A stretch of 64,000 bases of DNA from NCBI GenBank assembly GCA_964541225.1, contig CAZIPN010000010.1:1-64000 (forward strand), in the 5' to 3' direction. The position numbers and the translations under genes are program-made. The stretch comes from CAZIPN01 sp964541225. Its GTDB lineage: Bacteria > Actinomycetota > Coriobacteriia > Anaerosomatales > JAAXUF01. Below are positions 1 through 10,174 of this stretch, one piece after another (position 1 is the first letter of the stretch; each line of letters begins with the position of its first letter). Under the pieces are notes generated by a model. It made no database searches and was not told the DNA's origin. It was given only the letters and a program-made list of their open reading frames with translations.

Positions 1-90
1 GCGCAACCTGCTACTTGTCGCGGCCTTTGGGCTGAGTCTGTGGGAGCTGTCGCGCGTCCCAAGAACATGAGACATGCGAGGAGCGCACCG

Positions 91-178
<88 letters not shown>

Positions 179-222
179 TGATGCGCTCAACACGAAACGC
201 GAATGCCCAGTATAGCTGCTTC

Positions 223-3200
223 TTAGGCGGATGCGAGGCGCGCGTCGGCGGCGTCGAGGGCACCCTGGGCCTTCTCGGCAAGCGCGACACTAACGATCAC
301 GGTGTCATCTCGCAGATCCCCGCCAGAGAAGTCGAGCACTCGGTCGAGCAGCCGCTGCGGAAGCTTGCTCGTAGGCGTACGCGTCATCTTGCCGAGCAGC
401 TTCAGTAGTCGTTCCTCGCCGAGAAACTCCCCTTCGCGCCGAGCCTCCGTCACACCGTCGGTGTAGAGCACGAGCGTCTCGGCAGGTAGCAACACAGTGT
501 CCAGCGAGCGGAACTCCGCCTCCGCGAAACCTCCAAGCAACGGCGACCGTGTGCTGGCAAGGAAGGTTGCTTCCTTCTCGCCGAGAACAACCGGGAGCGG
601 ATGGCCGGCCGAGCAGTAGCGCAGCCTCCCGTTGGCGACGTCGAGCACACCGAAGAAGACGGTCGCGTATTGGTCGACAGGAGACAGCCGACAAACCAGC
701 CTATTGAGCCGATCCAGCACCTCTCGCGGATCGATGGTCTCCATCGAATACGCCCGCACCCCATCGTGCAGAAGCGACGTGAGCCGTGCGGCGTCGATGC
801 CCTTGCCAGACACGTCGCCAATGAGGATGCCGCAACGCCGCTCGTCGATCACGAACACATCGAAGAAGTCCCCGCCGACATTCGCTGAATTGGATGCGGC
901 CTCGTACAGGTAGCCGGTTTCCACTCCCGCGATGACCTCCGGAGGTGTCATCAGAGCTTCCTGAAGCGTGTCGGCGATTCGTCGCTCTCGCTCGTAGAGC
1001 ATCGAGTTCTGGATCGCGAGCGTCACCGCATGCCCGAGACGAGAGGCGAAGTCGAACTGGACTGACGTGAACGGCGCTGCGCTTCGCCGATGGTAGAAAG
1101 CGATCGCGCCCAGCTCGGCACCATTGACGCCGAGCGGCAGTGCGATCAACGACTTCACCCGGTAGCGCTTCACAACATCGGAATCCAAGCGCGGGTCTGA
1201 CGAAGGATCGTTGATCAGGACCGGCTGCTTCCCTGCTGCCACGACCGGTGCAGCCAGGGCATCTCCGCCCTTCAGCGGTCCCAGGGCCACGGTCTTCGGC
1301 AACCCCACGCCGCGAGAGAGCGACCACCTGTCGCCGACACGCTCAAAGAAGGCCGCCGAGTCGGCATCGATCGCTGCTGCACCCGCTTCCAGAGCAACGG
1401 CCGTGATCTCCCGCCGGTCGAGCGTGCCGCCAATGGCCGTCCGAATGTCGTTCAAAGCGACATCGAGACGCTCTCGTTCCTTGCGATCGGTCAAGTCCGT
1501 CACGAAGCTGAAGTAGTACTCCGGCTTTCCATCCTCATCGGTTTCGAGATGCACCAGCAGCTCGACGGGCACCCGGGTCCCATCCTTGCGCATGAACTCC
1601 TTCTCGTAGCGAACTGGCCCGCCGCTGCTTTCTAGCTCAGCGAGCTGTTCCGCCTCGAACTCGGTGTATTCCGGCGGGGTGAGCGCTGTCGCCCACGAGA
1701 TCAGGCCGAGTTCCTCGGCAGAGTAGCCGGTCAGTTCGCAGAAGGCATGGTTGACGTTGGTGATGGACCCGTCAAGGTTTCCCACACCGAAAGGCTGCGC
1801 GGACTCGTCAAGCATCGTCGCCATGATGTCCGCGCGCTCCCTCGCCTCGCGCAACGCCTCCTCGGCGGCCTTGCGCTCGGTGACATCGGTGACGTACACC
1901 GAGATGCCCTCGGCCGACGGATAGGCCCTCGTTTCGACCCAACGGTGGCTCGGCGCGATGTACCACTCGGACTCGACGACCCTCTCGCCTTCCATTGCCG
2001 AGCGGTACGCCTCCTGGAACGCGACAGCCGCTTCCTCCCCAAAAGCTTCGCGAAGCGACATGCCGAGCAGATCCGCCGGATCGATCGCCACCAGCCGAGC
2101 CAGCTCGGCGTTCGCGTACGTGAAGCACCACTCCCGGTCGAGTGCGTAAAAACCGTCGCTGATGCTCTCCAGAATCGCCGAGGTTGCGCTGTAGGACACC
2201 TGCAGCTCATCGTGCAGGCGCGCCGCCGAGAAGGCCGAAGCCAGCGTATCGGCGATGCCCTGGAACAGCACGAGTTCCGGCGGCTGGAACGAACGCTCGC
2301 CGTGGAAGATGAGGCCCATGGCGCCGACGACCACGCCGCTCGTCTTGATGGGTAGCACCAACCACCGCGCGCTCGGAACGCCCATTTTCTCCAAGCGCAC
2401 GTCGGCTTCTTTGGGGCAACCCTCGTCCTCGTGAGTGAGCAGCCCAAGGCCTTCGGCGACTAGGCGTCCCGGATTGCTTGTGCTGTCTACGGTCAGCTCT
2501 TGTACCTGTTGCCTGAGGTCTTCCTCGTAGCCGAGAAACGCCAGGCCGGAAAGGCTATGCTCGGCTTCGTCCAACGCATAGACCGCACCGGCGGCGAGCT
2601 CGGGCAGAGGACGCAGCTCGTCAAGAGCGTGTTGCGCGATCTCGCTCAGACTCAGTGACCCCGAGGTGGCCGTTGCCACCGCTTGAAGCACCCGTGTACG
2701 CATCAGCTCAAGTTGGCCGGCCTCGTGCAGCGCGGCGTTCTCAAGCGCCAGTGACACTTCTGCGGCGAGTTTGCGAGCGAAGTCAATCTCAGTATCCGTG
2801 AATGTGCGCAGCCGTTCTTTCGCGTAGAACAGCAAACAGCCCATCACCTCGTCGCGGACGATCAGCGGAGCGGCGAGTACCGAAGCAATGCCGTTCTCTC
2901 GCACGTAGCCCACGTTCATGCGCTCGTCGCCAGCAACATCCTCCACTACCAAGGGCTGCCGAGATCGAGCGCACGACATCGCCATCGGGGCCTCAGCTTG
3001 GACGAGCGAACGACCTATGTCGCCTTCCGACATACCGTGCTGGTAGCGGACGAGCCACGATTCGCCGTCCCTGGTCTCGATGGTCCCTGCGTCACAACCC
3101 AGCGCCACCGTGCCGTCGTCCAGGGCACGCTGCATGATTTCGTCGAGATCAAGCGTCGAGTGGATGCGCACATCGATCTCATTGAGAGTCTCGCCGAGAG

Positions 3201-5256
3201 AGGCGCTGCGCATCGCGTCGCCAAACAGCTGCGCGTTATCGGCGGCTATTGCCAGGTTGTTCGCCATAGACGAGAAGAACGTAACGTCGTCGGCGCTGAT
3301 CGTCTTGGGGGTATCCCATGCGAGCGTGATGGCACCGATCATCCGGTTCCTGCTCTGCACGGGCAGGACGAGCAGCGCTCTGAGGTCCAAACCAAACCGC
3401 TTGTAGGCGGCTCGCACAGGCTCGGGCACCTCTTCGATCTGTTCGTTGGAGCGAACAACCGGCTTTCGCTCCTCGACCGCCTTGACGATTTCGAAATCCT
3501 GGTCGAATCCGACGCCACCAGCGAAGTGCTCATAGAACTCCGGAGGAAATCCCACGCCCGACACCGGAAACAGGCGACCGAGATGCTCGTCGAGCACCCA
3601 GAACGTCACCACGCCAACGCCGAGCTTCTCCGCGATATGACGCGCTGTCTTGTCGGCGACTTCTGTCATCTCAAGCGAGGATGTCGCGAGCACTGTCACC
3701 TCGTGTAGCGCAGCGACTCTGCGCTGAACCTCCATTTCGCTCTCAAAGAGCTGCGCGTTCTTGATTGCGATACCAAGCTGTCCGGCGACCGCCGAGAAGA
3801 GCGAGACCTCGCCGTCAGTGAAGCTACGCTTGCCCTGGAAGGCCAACGTCAACGCGGCGATCATCTTGCCCGACGTCCCTATCGGCAGAACGATCCAGCG
3901 GTCGGCCTCCAAGTCCGAGCACAACTCCGGATCACTCGCAGCGTCATGAGGCCTGCCAATCTCATGCGTGAGGAACGGCAGGTTCTCCGTCAGAATCCGA
4001 CCCGCGACTGTCGTCCCATCTGCCGGAATCTCGCGGGACACGGGCAACTCGGGTAGCCCGATGGAGGCGAGTCGGCGAAACACACCGGCGTCTCGGTCAA
4101 GCAAGCACACGACTCCCCAGTGCGCCCCGAACCGGTCTCCAGCAGCGTGCAAGGTCGCGTTTGCAACCTCCCGCAGGTCGAGCGAAGATGCCGCTGCCAT
4201 GGCTACGTCTTTGAGGAGCTCAGTCCTCTGCGACTGCAACCGCTCAGCGGCGAGCAGCCGCTCGTTCTCGACAACCGCCGCAGCCTGCGACGCAATGCCC
4301 TGGACGATCTCGGTCTCCCGCGCGGAGAACTCAAGTGCCTCTCGAGGCTGATCGGCGGAAATGAGGCCCACCGTCCGTCCGCCAACGAGCATCGGAACGA
4401 TGAGCACCAGCTTGAAACCGCGCTCCTCGGAAACGGCGCCGCGCATGGTTTCGGACTGGTCGGCGAATTCGGCAACCACGCTTCGGCCGGTTTCGATCGC
4501 GTCATGAACGGCCTGCGAACACTGATCCCACTGATACGTCCCAGTTAGCATCGAATCCTCGCCAGCCACGGCAACGATCCGTAGCTCGCGCGACACGTCA
4601 TCCCATAGATCGATGACCACACGCTCGTGCCTGAGCGAAGACCGGAGCAACTCGCAGAGACTCTTGAGGCGAGTGTCCAGACTTCCTGGCTCGGCGAGTT
4701 TGCCGGCGGCCGAGAGAAGCAAGGACGTGAGTTCGAGTTCATCGGCGGCATTCTGACGAGCGCTGACTTCCGACTCATAGAGCAGCGCGTTGCGCAGCGC
4801 CACAGACATCGCCATAGCGGCCTTGGTGCAGAACTCGGCGTCGTCAACGTCAAACGCTCGTGGCTCGTCGTAGGCAAGGGCCAACACCGCCACAACCACG
4901 TCGCCGACCACAAGCGGGAGCAACTGAAAAGCGCGCAGGGCGTAGGGAACCACGAAGCGTTTGTTCGTGATGGGATCAAGCCAGGTGTCTTGGACAAGCA
5001 ACGGGCGCTTGGTCTCCGCGGCGAGTGCGAACCCGGGAAAGAACTCTGCCGATCGGGCCTGGCCGACTAGGTCGGCGCGCACGTTGCGAACGTGCGTGAT
5101 GACGAACCCCTCTTCGCGCATCTCGATCACAAGGCACTTGTCCGCACCCGCTACTTTGGAGACGTCGCCGACGAGACGGGCGAGCAGTTCATCGGGTGTA
5201 ACCGCGGACAGCAGAATCTCGTTGATGGCGTTGAGCGTCTCGGCACGCTTCATCAC
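223..5256 (-). CDS. Multi-GAF, PAS-containing PP2C (SpoIIE/RsbU-type) phosphatase
   Basis: This is a 1677-residue cytoplasmic signalling protein with no membrane segment. About six GAF-type modules run from the N terminus to roughly residue 1020. Two PAS domains follow at about 1035-1280 (the second with the 'sitnvNhaFcelTGYsaeElg' style), then one more GAF, then a SpoIIE-type PP2C catalytic domain at about 1425-1660. The catalytic domain keeps its metal-binding acidic residues in GGDFFD, GDVSGKG, YTDGVTEA and DDTVI. RsbU-like phosphatases of this kind usually dephosphorylate an anti-anti-sigma (STAS) protein. No STAS protein or anti-sigma kinase is nearby, so the partner is unknown. The start could be GTG 5256 or ATG 5253; a GAGG lies 6 or 9 nt upstream. 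It is unusually long for the family through GAF duplication. Confidence 0.9.
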   Translation of the reverse strand: MMKRAETLNAINEILLSAVTPDELLARLVGDVSKVAGADKCLVIEMREEGFVITHVRNVRADLVGQARSAEFFPGFALAAETKRPLLVQDTWLDPITNKRFVVPYALRAFQLLPLVVGDVVVAVLALAYDEPRAFDVDDAEFCTKAAMAMSVALRNALLYESEVSARQNAADELELTSLLLSAAGKLAEPGSLDTRLKSLCELLRSSLRHERVVIDLWDDVSRELRIVAVAGEDSMLTGTYQWDQCSQAVHDAIETGRSVVAEFADQSETMRGAVSEERGFKLVLIVPMLVGGRTVGLISADQPREALEFSARETEIVQGIASQAAAVVENERLLAAERLQSQRTELLKDVAMAAASSLDLREVANATLHAAGDRFGAHWGVVCLLDRDAGVFRRLASIGLPELPVSREIPADGTTVAGRILTENLPFLTHEIGRPHDAASDPELCSDLEADRWIVLPIGTSGKMIAALTLAFQGKRSFTDGEVSLFSAVAGQLGIAIKNAQLFESEMEVQRRVAALHEVTVLATSSLEMTEVADKTARHIAEKLGVGVVTFWVLDEHLGRLFPVSGVGFPPEFYEHFAGGVGFDQDFEIVKAVEERKPVVRSNEQIEEVPEPVRAAYKRFGLDLRALLVLPVQSRNRMIGAITLAWDTPKTISADDVTFFSSMANNLAIAADNAQLFGDAMRSASLGETLNEIDVRIHSTLDLDEIMQRALDDGTVALGCDAGTIETRDGESWLVRYQHGMSEGDIGRSLVQAEAPMAMSCARSRQPLVVEDVAGDERMNVGYVRENGIASVLAAPLIVRDEVMGCLLFYAKERLRTFTDTEIDFARKLAAEVSLALENAALHEAGQLELMRTRVLQAVATATSGSLSLSEIAQHALDELRPLPELAAGAVYALDEAEHSLSGLAFLGYEEDLRQQVQELTVDSTSNPGRLVAEGLGLLTHEDEGCPKEADVRLEKMGVPSARWLVLPIKTSGVVVGAMGLIFHGERSFQPPELVLFQGIADTLASAFSAARLHDELQVSYSATSAILESISDGFYALDREWCFTYANAELARLVAIDPADLLGMSLREAFGEEAAVAFQEAYRSAMEGERVVESEWYIAPSHRWVETRAYPSAEGISVYVTDVTERKAAEEALREARERADIMATMLDESAQPFGVGNLDGSITNVNHAFCELTGYSAEELGLISWATALTPPEYTEFEAEQLAELESSGGPVRYEKEFMRKDGTRVPVELLVHLETDEDGKPEYYFSFVTDLTDRKERERLDVALNDIRTAIGGTLDRREITAVALEAGAAAIDADSAAFFERVGDRWSLSRGVGLPKTVALGPLKGGDALAAPVVAAGKQPVLINDPSSDPRLDSDVVKRYRVKSLIALPLGVNGAELGAIAFYHRRSAAPFTSVQFDFASRLGHAVTLAIQNSMLYERERRIADTLQEALMTPPEVIAGVETGYLYEAASNSANVGGDFFDVFVIDERRCGILIGDVSGKGIDAARLTSLLHDGVRAYSMETIDPREVLDRLNRLVCRLSPVDQYATVFFGVLDVANGRLRYCSAGHPLPVVLGEKEATFLASTRSPLLGGFAEAEFRSLDTVLLPAETLVLYTDGVTEARREGEFLGEERLLKLLGKMTRTPTSKLPQRLLDRVLDFSGGDLRDDTVIVSVALAEKAQGALDAADARLASA

Positions 5257-5470
5257 AGCGGACCTCTTGCAGTCGTCGTATCGCTAGCAACCCCAGATAG
5301 GCCCATGCCCACACCCCCGTGACGCGCGTCAGTGGGTCCGGACATTGTACCCCGGTCGCGGCATGTGCATCACCTGCGCGGCCGCCAGCTGGGAAGAGAC
5401 AGGGTGAGAACACCACCGAACGGTGGATTTCGTCAGACGGCGACAACCTCAACGCTCAGGAGGCCAACAG

Positions 5471-6673
5471 GTGGACACCATCGACCTCGACACGCTCACG
5501 ACGCTCGCGAAGCGACGCGGCTTTCCCTCAGTCTCGCTCTACCTGCCGACGCACCGCACCGGTCCTGAGAAGGATCAGGATCGCATCCGCCTGAAGAATC
5601 TCGTGAAGTCGGCACGCGAAGGCCTCGTCGCCGACGGCATGCGAGACCCCGATGCCGACGAGCTTCTCGGCCAAGCGAGCAACTTGCTCGACGACACTGC
5701 GTTTTGGCGGGAGATGGGCGACGGACTAGCGATCTTCGCGGAACCCGGCACGACGCGTGTGCTACGCGTTGATACGGCGCTGCCCGAGCAATTCGTGGTG
5801 GGTGGGCGCTACTACCTGCGCCCGCTCGCGTTGGCGTATCACGGCGACCAGAGCTTCTTTGCGCTGGCTCTGGACCGGAATCGCGCGCGGCTCTTCACAG
5901 GCGACCGAGCGGCGATCGAAGAGCTGCCGCTCGATCCCGCTGTGGCATCGTTCGCTGAGGCAACCAAGTACGATGACCGCGAGGAGTCTCTGCAGTACTC
6001 GACGTTCGCGAGCCCACAGTCAACCGCGCGGGCGGGCGGCGCGATCGGCATGTTCCACGGACACGGCGGCGAGAACGTCGACAAGGATGAGGTGCAGCGC
6101 TTCGCGGCAGGGCTCGAAAAGGCGGTCACCTCACAAATCGGTCTCGAGAACACAACGCCGCTCGTGCTTCTCGGCGTCGACTATCAGCTGACGGCATATC
6201 GCGCCGCGAACACGTATCCGGCTTTGGCGACGGCGCAGGTCGAGGGCGCAACCGACGAACTCACTGATCGCGCGATCCACGCGGAAGCGCTTGAGGCACT
6301 CGCGCCGCGTTTCGCTTCGGCCGCCAACAGAGACCTCACCGAACTGTCCGAGAAGCCTGGCTCGCTGGTCTCCAGCGACCCGGCAGAGATCGTCTCGGCA
6401 GCTGCGACCGGACGCGTCAAGACGCTCTTCTTCGACGAAGCGGCCGGCCCGTATGGCTTGTTTGATCGGGAGTTGTTCGCGGTCAGCTCGGTGTGCAGCG
6501 CGGCGCCTCGCTATCTGCGTGAGACGGCCGACACTGAGATCGCCAATGCGGAGTGTGGCTGGGATCTCGTGGACCTCGCGCTCGCCGAGACCGTGCTGCA
6601 CGGCGGTGCCATCCACGCATTCGATGGCGAGACTGCGCCAGTCAGCGGAGTCGCGGCAGTGCTGCGCTACTAG
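5471..6673 (+). CDS. baeRF-type protein (bacterial relative of archaeo-eukaryotic release factor eRF1)
   Basis: This 400-residue soluble protein resembles the bacterial eRF1-related families (baeRF domains), which are predicted to act at ribosomes or on peptidyl-tRNA; their functions are mostly unproven. Typical features are the N-terminal 'LTTLAKRRGFPSVSLYLPT' segment (about 9-27), the central strand 'FFALALDRNRARLFTGD' (about 129-145), and a Gly/His-rich loop (MFHGHGG) before the C-terminal part. The GTG at 5471 is chosen because AGGAGG sits 7 nt upstream at 5458-5463; an earlier in-frame start has no such site. It is divergent from the phosphatase gene, with about 215 bp between them. Which numbered baeRF family it belongs to cannot be settled by eye. 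Confidence 0.75.
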   Translation: MDTIDLDTLTTLAKRRGFPSVSLYLPTHRTGPEKDQDRIRLKNLVKSAREGLVADGMRDPDADELLGQASNLLDDTAFWREMGDGLAIFAEPGTTRVLRVDTALPEQFVVGGRYYLRPLALAYHGDQSFFALALDRNRARLFTGDRAAIEELPLDPAVASFAEATKYDDREESLQYSTFASPQSTARAGGAIGMFHGHGGENVDKDEVQRFAAGLEKAVTSQIGLENTTPLVLLGVDYQLTAYRAANTYPALATAQVEGATDELTDRAIHAEALEALAPRFASAANRDLTELSEKPGSLVSSDPAEIVSAAATGRVKTLFFDEAAGPYGLFDRELFAVSSVCSAAPRYLRETADTEIANAECGWDLVDLALAETVLHGGAIHAFDGETAPVSGVAAVLRY

Positions 6674-6800
6674 CCGCGCGAGGCGGTCGCGGCTCCAAGA
6701 GCGTCCCGTGTGGACTGATGGTCGCGCACAACGATGGCCGGGCGCGCGCATGGCCCGACCGCGTGCGCTTGCGTCGCCGAAAGCCGTGTGGCTCGGCGGG

Positions 6801-7484
6801 CTACTCGGCAGGTGATTCGGCCGACTGCGTGCGCCGCTTGGCGGTCCGCGATTGAATCGTGTGCACGACGGTCGGCGAGAGCGAGACAACAATGATCACG
6901 ATGACGATCACCTCGAAGTGCTCCTGCACGAACTGGATGCCGCCGAGGAAGTAGCCCGCCCCGACCGACAGCGTGATCCACGCCGCGCTGCCGAGAGCGG
7001 AGAACGTGATGAAGCGCGCCCACTTCATCTGGCCGACTCCGGCCATGAACGGCGCGTAGGTCCGGATGATGGGGAAGAAGCGAGCCAGCGAGACGGTCTT
7101 TCCGCCGTGCTTTCGGAAGAAGGCCTGCGTGCGCTCGATGTACTCGGGCTTCATGACGCGGTTAATCTTGCCCGACGCAATGATCCGATGGCCAAAGTAC
7201 CGCCCGATGAAGAAGTTGACGTTGTCGCCGAGCAACGCCGCGCAAAACACCGTGAGCCACACCTCGACGACGTTGAGTCGAGCCGCCGATGAAAGCACCC
7301 CCGCCGCAAACAGGAGTGAATCCCCCGGAAGGAAAGGCGTCACAACCAGGCCAGTTTCGCCGAAGATGATGAGGAACAGGATGCCGTAGATCCATGGTGC
7401 CGTCGGAGACGTGGGCGCCGTGAGTGCCTGCAGCGTCTCGAGCGTATTGGTAAGCAACCCTACGAGCAGGTGAATCAGTGCCAT
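6801..7484 (-). CDS. DedA family (SNARE-associated/VTT domain) membrane protein
   Basis: This 227-residue integral membrane protein has the DedA hallmarks. One is the motif 'FGETGLVVTPFLPGDSL' near residues 41-57. The other is a second re-entrant block ending 'ARFFPIIRTYAPFMAG' near 130-145, where the basic residues needed for function lie. DedA proteins support membrane homeostasis, and some flip polyprenyl or phospholipid carriers. The ATG at 7484 is preferred over an upstream in-frame start because GGAGG lies just upstream and the first hydrophobic segment follows directly. The C terminus is basic and ends in AESPAE. It converges with the baeRF gene; the 127 bp between them contain no recognised element. 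Confidence 0.9.
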   Translation of the reverse strand: MALIHLLVGLLTNTLETLQALTAPTSPTAPWIYGILFLIIFGETGLVVTPFLPGDSLLFAAGVLSSAARLNVVEVWLTVFCAALLGDNVNFFIGRYFGHRIIASGKINRVMKPEYIERTQAFFRKHGGKTVSLARFFPIIRTYAPFMAGVGQMKWARFITFSALGSAAWITLSVGAGYFLGGIQFVQEHFEVIVIVIIVVSLSPTVVHTIQSRTAKRRTQSAESPAE

Positions 7485-7579
7485 GATCCTCCGATCGCGC
7501 AGCGCCGGTGCGGCGCTCCAAGTGCGCGCACGAGCATACCGCATGAGCGCTGTGCGGTCGCGCGATCGTCAACGACGCA

Positions 7580-8506
7580 ATGAACAGGTTCTCTCAGACC
7601 GCAGCCCTCGTACGGGAACACGCTGCACTGCGGCCATCGTCCGGCGGGAGGACTCCTCGCGTGTCTGATGCCGCTCCAGCGCCGATGAATTCTCGAAACG
7701 TGCTTCACCAGTACGGCGCTGGCTGGCTTGGTGCCGTCGCGCAGAGACGGTCGCGGCGCGCATACGACGCGATCCCCGCTGACGCCATGCGGATCGAGAC
7801 CCTGCAAGCGCTGATATCGCAGTGGCGACCGTACCCCGACGCACGCGTCGAACTCGTGGAACGGCCGACGGTGGATGTCTTCACGGGTGCCGTTGGCCAC
7901 TACGGCAAGATCTCAGGGGCGCCGCACATCCTGGCGTTCATCGGCAAGAAGAACGCTACATTCACCAACCAGCATGTGGGATACACCGGCGAAGCGATCG
8001 TCTTGGAGGCCACTCGGCTCGGCCTGCAGACGTGCTGGGTCGGCGGATATTTCAACCCCTCGAAAACCGAGCGTCTCGTCGCACTCGCGCCGGACGAACG
8101 AGTGGTTGCGGTCTCCCCGCTCGGCCACGCACTGCGCAAAGACACCTCTTCACAGCGCGCAATCGCGCACTTGGCGGGCTCCAACTTTCGAAAGAGGGTG
8201 GGTGATATCGCGTTGCGTTCGAAGAGCGGGGCCTGGCCAGCATGGGCACTGGCGGCCGCCGAGACCGTGCGGTTCGCGCCCTCGGCGGCAAATCGGCAAC
8301 CATGGAGACTGCGCTTCGAAGATGGCGCGCTCATCATCGGCAAGGACAGTTCGCGGGAATCGTCCAAGGTCGCCAAACGCCTCGACATTGGTGTGGCGAT
8401 GCTGCACGCGGACCTAGCCTTCGAGGCGCATGGTATTGACGGCGCCTGGACTGACTTGACTGGAACCGACGTCGCGCGCTTCGACCCGGTCAGCCCAGCA
8501 AGATGA
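7580..8506 (+). CDS. Nitroreductase family protein (TM1586-like)
   Basis: The 308-residue product resembles putative TM1586-type nitroreductases, FMN-binding proteins in which two half-domains form one active site. Visible signs are the 'RRSRRAYD' opening of the fold near residue 55, 'GYTGEAIVLEATRLGLQTCWVGGYFN' in the middle, and the second half 'FAPSAANRQPWRLRF' near 230, which is the typical nitroreductase phosphate/FMN-contacting loop. Substrate unknown. The start is uncertain: ATG 7580 lacks a Shine-Dalgarno site and the first 35 residues look non-conserved, so ATG 7685 or a later codon may be the true start. It is divergent from dedA. Confidence 0.72.
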   Translation: MNRFSQTAALVREHAALRPSSGGRTPRVSDAAPAPMNSRNVLHQYGAGWLGAVAQRRSRRAYDAIPADAMRIETLQALISQWRPYPDARVELVERPTVDVFTGAVGHYGKISGAPHILAFIGKKNATFTNQHVGYTGEAIVLEATRLGLQTCWVGGYFNPSKTERLVALAPDERVVAVSPLGHALRKDTSSQRAIAHLAGSNFRKRVGDIALRSKSGAWPAWALAAAETVRFAPSAANRQPWRLRFEDGALIIGKDSSRESSKVAKRLDIGVAMLHADLAFEAHGIDGAWTDLTGTDVARFDPVSPAR

Positions 8507-8663
8507 TCAACGCCGTCGGCGCGGCTGGAGCGCGGCCCGCGCAGACCGTCTTGCTCATCGAAGCACAAGACTCTCGGCGAATCTCGGTGGCGAATCATCC
8601 GGAGCCCCATGTTCGCACGTCGCGTGGGGTAACATGAATACAAACTGAGAGGAGTGCTTAGGG

Positions 8664-10112
8664 GTGCGGATCGCGATAGCTGGGGGGAATGGGTTTATCG
8701 GCAGGGAGCTCACGTCCCAGCTGCTCGACGCGGGGCATGAAGTGGTTTGGCTCTCGCATCGCCCCGGTCACAGAACTCCACCCCAGGGAGTACGCGAGAT
8801 CCCGTTCGATCCAGCAAACGCAAGTGGAGAGTGGACTGCCGAGATCGATGTCGCCGATGGTGTCGTGAACCTTTCCGGCTACCCGATCGCCAAGTACTGG
8901 ACCAAGCACACCAAGCCTCTTCTGCGTTCGAGCCGCATCATTCCAACTGAGGCCATCGCACACCAGATCGTGAAGTCGCGGGCTGCGGGCAAGGGCCCCG
9001 ACGTGCTCGTGAACGCGAGTGCCGTCGGCATCTATGGCGAAGGTCACGAGCGGGTTCTTAGCGAGGACTCTCCTCTTGGCGATGATTTCCTGGCGATGCT
9101 CGTCGTCGACTGGGAAGACGCCGCGTCCTACCTCACCGAGACCAAATACGGCTGCCGACTCGTAACGATTCGTACGGGAATCGTGCTCGGCTCAGAAGGC
9201 GTTCTGCCCCGGATGCTCCTGCCAGCACGCATGCTGGTCGGCGGGCCGATCGGCACAGGGCGCCAATGGCTGAGCTGGATACACATCGCCGATATCGCGG
9301 GACTGTACAAGTTCGCCCTCGAGCACGACTACGTCTCGGGACCGCTCAACGCCAGCGCACCCTGCCCGGCTCGAATGACGGACTTCGCCGCAGCTGTGGC
9401 GCACTCGGTTCACCGGCCGTCGTGGCTCCCCGTGCCGCTTCCCGCGCTCGACGTCGTCTTGGGCGAGGCCGCGCAGTACACCGTCATGAGCCAGCGGATG
9501 TCGGCAGCCAAAGCGCTCGATGCCGGCTACAAGTTCCGCTTTCCCGAATTGCGTGAAGCCCTCGATGACCTCGTGACGAAGCACGGGAGCGCGGCCGCCC
9601 CACCGGCAGCACCGGTCGCGGTGGCGGAAACGGTGACGGCCCCGGCCACGACGGCAGAGACGCTCACGCCGGTCGCGCAGGAGGAGAGTGTCACGGAGAC
9701 GACGACGCCAGCTGCGCAGGAGGCTGAGACGCACAGCGATGATGAGGCCCAAGCCGCCGAGGAAGCAGCGAGCGGCGAGCCGGCAGACCAGCCGGCATCT
9801 CAGAACGTAGAGGCTATCGCCGAAGGTGGCGACATCGAGGAAGACGAAGGCGAGTCTGAGGTGGCGGCCAGCTCTGAGCCTGTTCTCGACGCTGAGGATG
9901 AGACAGAGTTCAGCATTGAAACCGAAATCGACTCCGAAGCCGAAATTGCCGCGGACGCCGAAGCTGATCTTGATGGCGATGCAAGCACCGAAGACGACGG
10001 CGAACTGATGGCGGCGGTGTTTGAATCGGATGCAGAGGCATCGGATGAGAGCGAACCGGCAGCAACGGAGGAAGAGCCGCTTCCTGCGGAAGTGACCCCG
10101 GGGCTGGCCTAG
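8664..10112 (+). CDS. TIGR01777-type NAD(P)-dependent epimerase/SDR protein with a long acidic C-terminal tail
   Basis: Residues 1 to about 300 are an extended-SDR epimerase of the TIGR01777 (YfcH/SulA-like) family. They show the Rossmann motif GGNGFIG at the start, 'NASAVGIYG' in the middle and a DUF1731-type C-terminal segment ('MSAAKALDAGYKFRFPELREALDDL'). The in vivo substrate of the family is unknown. Residues from about 305 to 482 form a low-complexity Ala/Glu/Asp/Thr/Ser tail in which I find no lysine or arginine. The family normally ends at about 300 residues, so the tail is an extra. GTG 8664 follows a GAGAGGAG site. No hydrophobic anchor is seen, so the protein should be cytoplasmic. 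Confidence 0.88.
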   Translation: MRIAIAGGNGFIGRELTSQLLDAGHEVVWLSHRPGHRTPPQGVREIPFDPANASGEWTAEIDVADGVVNLSGYPIAKYWTKHTKPLLRSSRIIPTEAIAHQIVKSRAAGKGPDVLVNASAVGIYGEGHERVLSEDSPLGDDFLAMLVVDWEDAASYLTETKYGCRLVTIRTGIVLGSEGVLPRMLLPARMLVGGPIGTGRQWLSWIHIADIAGLYKFALEHDYVSGPLNASAPCPARMTDFAAAVAHSVHRPSWLPVPLPALDVVLGEAAQYTVMSQRMSAAKALDAGYKFRFPELREALDDLVTKHGSAAAPPAAPVAVAETVTAPATTAETLTPVAQEESVTETTTPAAQEAETHSDDEAQAAEEAASGEPADQPASQNVEAIAEGGDIEEDEGESEVAASSEPVLDAEDETEFSIETEIDSEAEIAADAEADLDGDASTEDDGELMAAVFESDAEASDESEPAATEEEPLPAEVTPGLA

Positions 10113-10162
10113 GGCTGGCGGTCCTGAGGGCGCCCGGCGTGACGTGAGCGCCCGCATTGGCG

Positions 10163-10168
10163 CATACT
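10163..10168 (+). promoter_or_regulatory. -10 element of a probable leaderless promoter for the DEAD-box helicase gene
   Basis: CATACT lies exactly 6 nt upstream of ATG 10175, so transcription would begin at or within a base or two of the start codon. There is no Shine-Dalgarno sequence. A weak -35-like GTGACG sits at 10139-10144 with an 18-nt spacer. The same -10/N6/ATG geometry occurs at 12009 and 21837. Confidence 0.45.
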
Positions 10169-10174
10169 GCTGCT

